Source: Streptomyces viridochromogenes
GTDB lineage: Bacteria; Actinomycetota; Actinomycetes; Streptomycetales; Streptomycetaceae
Assembly: GCF_001270495.1 (NCBI RefSeq)
Contig: NZ_LGUR01000196.1
Location: 222,137 to 286,136 of the forward strand
DNA length: 64,000 nt
Direction of reading: 5' to 3'
How positions within the stretch are numbered: the first letter of the stretch is position 1; every line of letters begins with the position of its first letter. Position numbers and translations under genes: made by a program. The notes beneath the pieces were generated by a model that was not told the origin of the DNA, made no database searches, and was given only the letters and a program-made list of their open reading frames with translations. Below, one piece after another: positions 63,429 to 64,000 of this stretch.

Positions 63429-64000
63429 GGAACCGGCCTGCACCGGCGGCAGGTTGATCTCGCCCAGGCCCGCACGCGGCCCGGACGACAGCAACCGCAG
63501 GTCGTTGCAGCTCTTGGACAGCTTCACGCGGCGATCCGCTTGAGCACGCCGGACATCTGGACGAACGCCCCAGTCCTGGGTCGCCTCGACCAGGTTGGCG
63601 GCCGTGACCAACTGCAGCCCGGTGATCTCGGACAGGTGACGGCGGACCGACTCCGCGTATCCGGCGGGAGCGTTGAGCCCGGTACCGTTGGCCGTGGCAC
63701 CCAGGTTGATCTCATGGATCAACTCCACCGCTTCCGCGAGTCGGCTGCGGTCCTCCTCGATCATCACCGCGTATGCGGAGAACTCCTGCCCGAGCGTCAT
63801 CGGCACCGCGTCCTGCAACTGCGTACGGCCCATCTTGAGCACATCACGGAACTCGACGGCCTTACGGGCGAACGCGTCCTGCAACACGGACATCGCCCTG
63901 AGCAGCCCGCGCACCGCGAACACCGTCGCGACCTTCACGGCGGTCGGGTACACGTCGTTCGTCGACTGCCCGAGGTTCACGTCCTCGTTCGGGTGCAGAT
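63429..64000 (-). pseudogene. aspA: Aspartate ammonia-lyase fragment, truncated and indel-disrupted (continues beyond the right edge)
   Basis: The frame carries aspartase/fumarase-family sequence: LHPNEDVNLGQSTNDVYPTA, the GRTQLQDAVPMTLGQEFSAY segment with substrate-binding residues, and LSSGPRAGLGEINLPPVQAG. At about 63565-63571 a 2-bp loss and at about 63530-63536 a 2-bp gain put about 35 bases out of frame, so the expected GAFVQMSGVLKRIA is read in another frame. At LPPVQAGS the sequence switches in frame to an SDR, losing the SxxMPxKxN catalytic loop. The gene extends past 64000; no function survives. Confidence 0.82.

Overview
The window is very GC-rich actinobacterial DNA, almost certainly Streptomyces. 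Coding bias is strong for G or C in the third codon position, GTG starts and ATGA/GTGA overlaps are common, and regulators are abundant (LacI, TetR, LysR, PucR, MarR, Fur, Rrf2 and AcoR-like). Twin-arginine or Sec-exported hydrolases also fit a saprophytic soil actinomycete. I see no tRNA, rRNA, CRISPR array, insertion sequence or prophage.

Layout. 0-9.8 kb: a partial LacI regulator, a divergent TetR / FMN-reductase pair with two operators, a LysR regulator, a TerC metal transporter, an HSL-type esterase next to a PucR-like regulator, a MarR regulator, a class III CoA-transferase and a lipoprotein. 9.8-12.9 kb: a sugar ABC-transporter / beta-galactosidase locus that has collapsed by deletion into chimeric gene remnants, while its two LacI-type operators are intact. 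13-18.7 kb: a fructosamine-kinase-like protein, a molybdenum hydroxylase pair (iorA/iorB type), a flavin monooxygenase and a secreted protein. 18.7-24.5 kb: an AcoR-like activator divergent from a hydroxyquinol (resorcinol-type) catabolic operon of flavin monooxygenase, hydroxyquinol 1,2-dioxygenase and maleylacetate reductase. 24.5-28.8 kb: a YceI protein, a small luciferase-domain protein, PPK2, an SRPBCC protein, and a MarR / amidohydrolase pair around a 36-bp palindrome.

28.8-31.7 kb: a glucarate utilisation operon (GntP permease, then glucarate dehydratase) behind a 35-bp near-palindrome. 31.9-33.8 kb: archease facing RtcB (RNA ligation/repair). 34-43.8 kb: a CapA-like protein, two phosphoribosyltransferase paralogues, a GH115 alpha-glucuronidase, small secreted and conserved proteins, a PEBP protein, a PPC-domain protein, a GNAT enzyme, an SDR and a hemerythrin. 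43.8-47.6 kb: a hypothetical protein, an overlapping nucleotidyltransferase / BON / metallophosphoesterase operon and a flavin oxidoreductase. 47.8-50.5 kb: furA-katG oxidative stress defence. 50.7-52.1 kb: a streptogrisin-type protease with a chitin-binding tail.

52.2-56.0 kb: a five-gene, mostly ATGA-coupled cassette of a 61-aa protein, a 236-aa unknown, two paralogous about 310-aa proteins with an H-x3-H-x2-DWG motif, and a serine hydrolase. This is the best candidate here for an undescribed system. 56.3-59 kb: an Rrf2 regulator, a frameshifted patatin gene and galU. 59-62.7 kb: a possible sigma-factor remnant, a fused two-domain peptide/metallophore-type permease and its lipoprotein under an iron box, with no ATPase genes. 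63-64 kb: an in-frame mosaic of an aspartate ammonia-lyase fragment and an SDR fragment.

A recurring theme is loss: several genes end abruptly inside a domain and continue as another gene, and small indels (often 2 bp in GC runs) sit in others. Either the locus is decaying or the assembly has errors, and read-level checks would separate the two. All functional names rest on motif recognition by eye; no database search was run.
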